In this document: one piece after another, positions 62,289-64,000 of the stretch
How positions within the stretch are numbered: position 1 is the stretch's first letter
How the letters are laid out: each line of letters begins with the position of its first letter
Assembly (NCBI RefSeq): GCF_041914405.1
Contig: NZ_JAYSDK010000007.1
Coordinates: forward strand, 62,001 to 126,000
From: Zoogloea sp041914405
Lineage (GTDB): Bacteria; Pseudomonadota; Gammaproteobacteria; Burkholderiales; Rhodocyclaceae
Length of the DNA: 64,000 nt
Direction of reading: 5' to 3'
Notes under the pieces: model-generated
The model's input: only the letters and a program-made list of their open reading frames with translations
Databases searched by the model: none
What the model was told of the DNA's origin: nothing
Translations under genes and position numbers: made by a program

Positions 62289-64000
62289 TCAGGCGCGGGC
62301 GGCGCGCAGGCTGCGCAGCAGGGTGGCGAACAGCAGGGCGGGGGCGACCGGCTTCGGGATGAAGTCGTTCATGCCGGCCTCCAGGCAGCGCGCGCGGTCT
62401 TCGGCGAAGGCGTTGGCGGTCATCGCGACGATGGGGGTCAGGCGGTGCTGCGCCAGCTGGCGGATCTGGCGGGTGGCGTCCAGTCCGTCCAGGCGTGGCA
62501 TCTGCATGTCCATCAGGATCAGGTCGTAGGGGCTGGCGCTGGCGCGCTCGACGGCTTCGAGGCCGTCGTTGGCGACGTCCACCACCAGGTCCGCTTCTTC
62601 CAGAAACAGGCGGGCGACCTCTTGGTTGGTGGGCTCGTCCTCCACCAGCAGCACCCGGCGCTGTCCGTAGTGCTGGCGCAGTTGTCCGGCGGCGTCTTCG
62701 TCGGTGGGCGTGTCGATGTCCGCCACGGTCTGCCGGTCATGCTTGAGGCGGGCGGTGAACCAGAAGGTGCTGCCCTGGCCGGGTACGCTGTCGGCGCCGG
62801 CTTCGCCGCCCATCAGGCCGGCCAGCTTGCGGGTGATGGCCAGGCCCAGGCCGGTGCCGCCGTACTGGCGGGTGGTGGAATTGTCGGCCTGCTCGAAGGC
62901 CGAGAACAGGCGGGCCAGCACGTCGGCGGCGATGCCGATGCCGCTGTCCCGGACTTCGAAGCGCACCAGTGCCGCATCCGGGCTGTCGTCGGCGATGCGG
63001 CAGGACACGTGAATGCTGCCCGCGTCGGTGAACTTGACCGCGTTGGCCAGGTAGTTGAGCAAGGCCTGCTGCAGCCGGGTCGCGTCGCCGCGCAGTGCCG
63101 GTGCCGGGTCCGGTGACAGGCAGACGCTCAGCTGCAGCTGCTTGGCGTGGGCGCGTTCCTGCACCATCGCGGCAGCGCTGTGCAGCAGGGCGTGCAGGTC
63201 GATCGGCTGGTCGGCGAGCTCCAGTTTGTCGGCTTCGATCTTCGACAGGTCGAGTACCGCGTTGATGATCTCCAGCAGGTGCTGGCTGGCGTCCTCGATC
63301 TTGCCCAGGCGCTCCGCCTGCCTGGCGTCCACACCGTCCCGCCGCAGCAGGTACACCATGCCGTTGATGGCATTGAGCGGTGTGCGGATCTCGTGGGACA
63401 TGTTGGCGATGAAGGAGCTCTTGGCCCGGTTGGCGGCGACCGCGGCTTCCCGCTGGGCGCGGGTGCGTTGGGCGCGGATGCCGAAGCTCAGGTTGGCGAC
63501 CAGTTCTTCGAGCAGCGCGATTTCATCGTCGCCGAAGGCGTGGGCTTCGGCGGCGTAGATGGTCAGCGCGCCGAAGGCCTGGTCGTCGGTGCGCAGCGGC
63601 AGGGCGATCGACGAGCGGTAGCCGCGCTGGGTGGCGGCGCCGCGCCATGGCTGCAGCGCAGGGTTGCTGTGCACGTCCTGGTTGACCTGGGTCTGGCCGG
63701 ACCAGATGGCGGTGCCGGTGGGGCCGCGGCCGATGTCCAGGTCGCGGTCCCAGCTGATCCGGACCTTGTCCAGGTAACCCTCTTCGTAGCCCGAGCGGGC
63801 GACCGGTGTGACGGTCTTGCCGGGGTCGTGTTCGGCGTAGCCGACCCAGGCCATTACGTAGCCGCCAGATTCGACTACCAGTCGGCAGATATGCTCAAGC
63901 AGCGGCAGCTCCGCCTCGTCGCGGACCAGCGCCAGGTTGCATTCGCTGAGCAGTCGCAGGGCCCGGTTCAGGCGTTGCTGTTCGTCGCTGGCCCGCTTGC
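62289..64000 (-). CDS. Hybrid histidine kinase, GAF-HisKA-HATPase-REC (N-terminus beyond window)
   Basis: The visible 570 residues run: a GAF-type sensor (from the window edge to about 63480, including GYVMAWVGY and SSIALPLRTDDQAFGALTIYA), HisKA with FIANMSHEIRTPLN, HATPase (LNYLANAVKF, GGTGLGLAI) and a C-terminal receiver with LILMDMQMPRLDG and KPVAP. The kinase-receiver half is closely similar to that of the large kinase at 52487-56779, suggesting duplication. The start lies right of base 64000. Confidence 0.93.
   Translation of the reverse strand, partial: KRASDEQQRLNRALRLLSECNLALVRDEAELPLLEHICRLVVESGGYVMAWVGYAEHDPGKTVTPVARSGYEEGYLDKVRISWDRDLDIGRGPTGTAIWSGQTQVNQDVHSNPALQPWRGAATQRGYRSSIALPLRTDDQAFGALTIYAAEAHAFGDDEIALLEELVANLSFGIRAQRTRAQREAAVAANRAKSSFIANMSHEIRTPLNAINGMVYLLRRDGVDARQAERLGKIEDASQHLLEIINAVLDLSKIEADKLELADQPIDLHALLHSAAAMVQERAHAKQLQLSVCLSPDPAPALRGDATRLQQALLNYLANAVKFTDAGSIHVSCRIADDSPDAALVRFEVRDSGIGIAADVLARLFSAFEQADNSTTRQYGGTGLGLAITRKLAGLMGGEAGADSVPGQGSTFWFTARLKHDRQTVADIDTPTDEDAAGQLRQHYGQRRVLLVEDEPTNQEVARLFLEEADLVVDVANDGLEAVERASASPYDLILMDMQMPRLDGLDATRQIRQLAQHRLTPIVAMTANAFAEDRARCLEAGMNDFIPKPVAPALLFATLLRSLRAARA

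Overview
The window is a high-GC chromosomal segment of a Gram-negative betaproteobacterium. The linkage recA-recX-lptB-rpoN-hpf-ptsN-hprK, the ribE-ribBA-ribH-nusB-thiL-pgpA-cinA run, lipA-lipB with a DUF493 gene and dacA, and slt next to an NDUFA9-like gene and cca together suggest Rhodocyclales (Azospira/Thauera/Zoogloea-like). The genus cannot be fixed from this sequence alone. Genes are tightly packed, with many 1-4 nt overlaps. I saw no tRNA, rRNA, CRISPR array, transposase or integrase.

Layout. 1-1841: the 3' end of adenosine deaminase, then a BNR/beta-propeller protein overlapping a MoaD/ThiS-like protein. 1850-7418: a five-gene alcohol-oxidation operon on the minus strand (Tat-exported Rieske protein, periplasmic PQQ dehydrogenase, outer-membrane channel, DUF1097 membrane protein, AldA-like aldehyde dehydrogenase). 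It runs from an exact-consensus sigma-54 promoter to a strong terminator, and its likely AcoR-type sigma-54 activator is divergent (7793-9754). 9819-10133: fifteen 21-bp repeats, in perfect register, fill the gap between the activator and a convergent LysR gene. 11.3-13.2 kb: an AT-rich two-gene insert (membrane protein plus secreted papain-like cysteine protease). 13.3-16.4 kb: lipoate synthesis and dacA. 16.5-22.9 kb: a CzcCBA/CusCBA-type metal efflux operon ending in a PII-like gene. 23-35 kb: TonB-dependent receptor, DegP-like protease, oxyR, 5-formyl-THF cyclo-ligase, lytic transglycosylase, NDUFA9-like protein, cca, and a PBP1C-like protein whose transpeptidase motifs are lost. 35-40.5 kb: alpha/beta hydrolase, MidA-like methyltransferase, pteridine reductase, ttcA, FHA protein. 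40.5-46.6 kb: psiF, hprK, ptsN, hpf, rpoN, lptB, recX, recA with an SOS box. 46.7-51.4 kb: riboflavin/thiamine/phospholipid housekeeping operon. 51.6-64 kb: signalling region with a CBS protein, a very large CheR-PAS-hybrid kinase, a chemoreceptor, a second hybrid kinase cut by the window edge, and small enzymes.

How parts connect. The window holds rpoN itself, a sigma-54 activator and a consensus sigma-54 promoter, so the PQQ/Rieske/AldA operon is probably switched on by a small molecule sensed by the activator's GAF domain. The inferred route is outer-membrane entry, periplasmic PQQ-dependent oxidation with electrons passed to the Rieske protein, then cytosolic AldA converting the aldehyde to the acid. 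A dispersed palindromic repeat family (three copies of exactly 67 bp and one 26-bp solo copy) marks intergenic ends at 189, 51477, 56836 and 62209.
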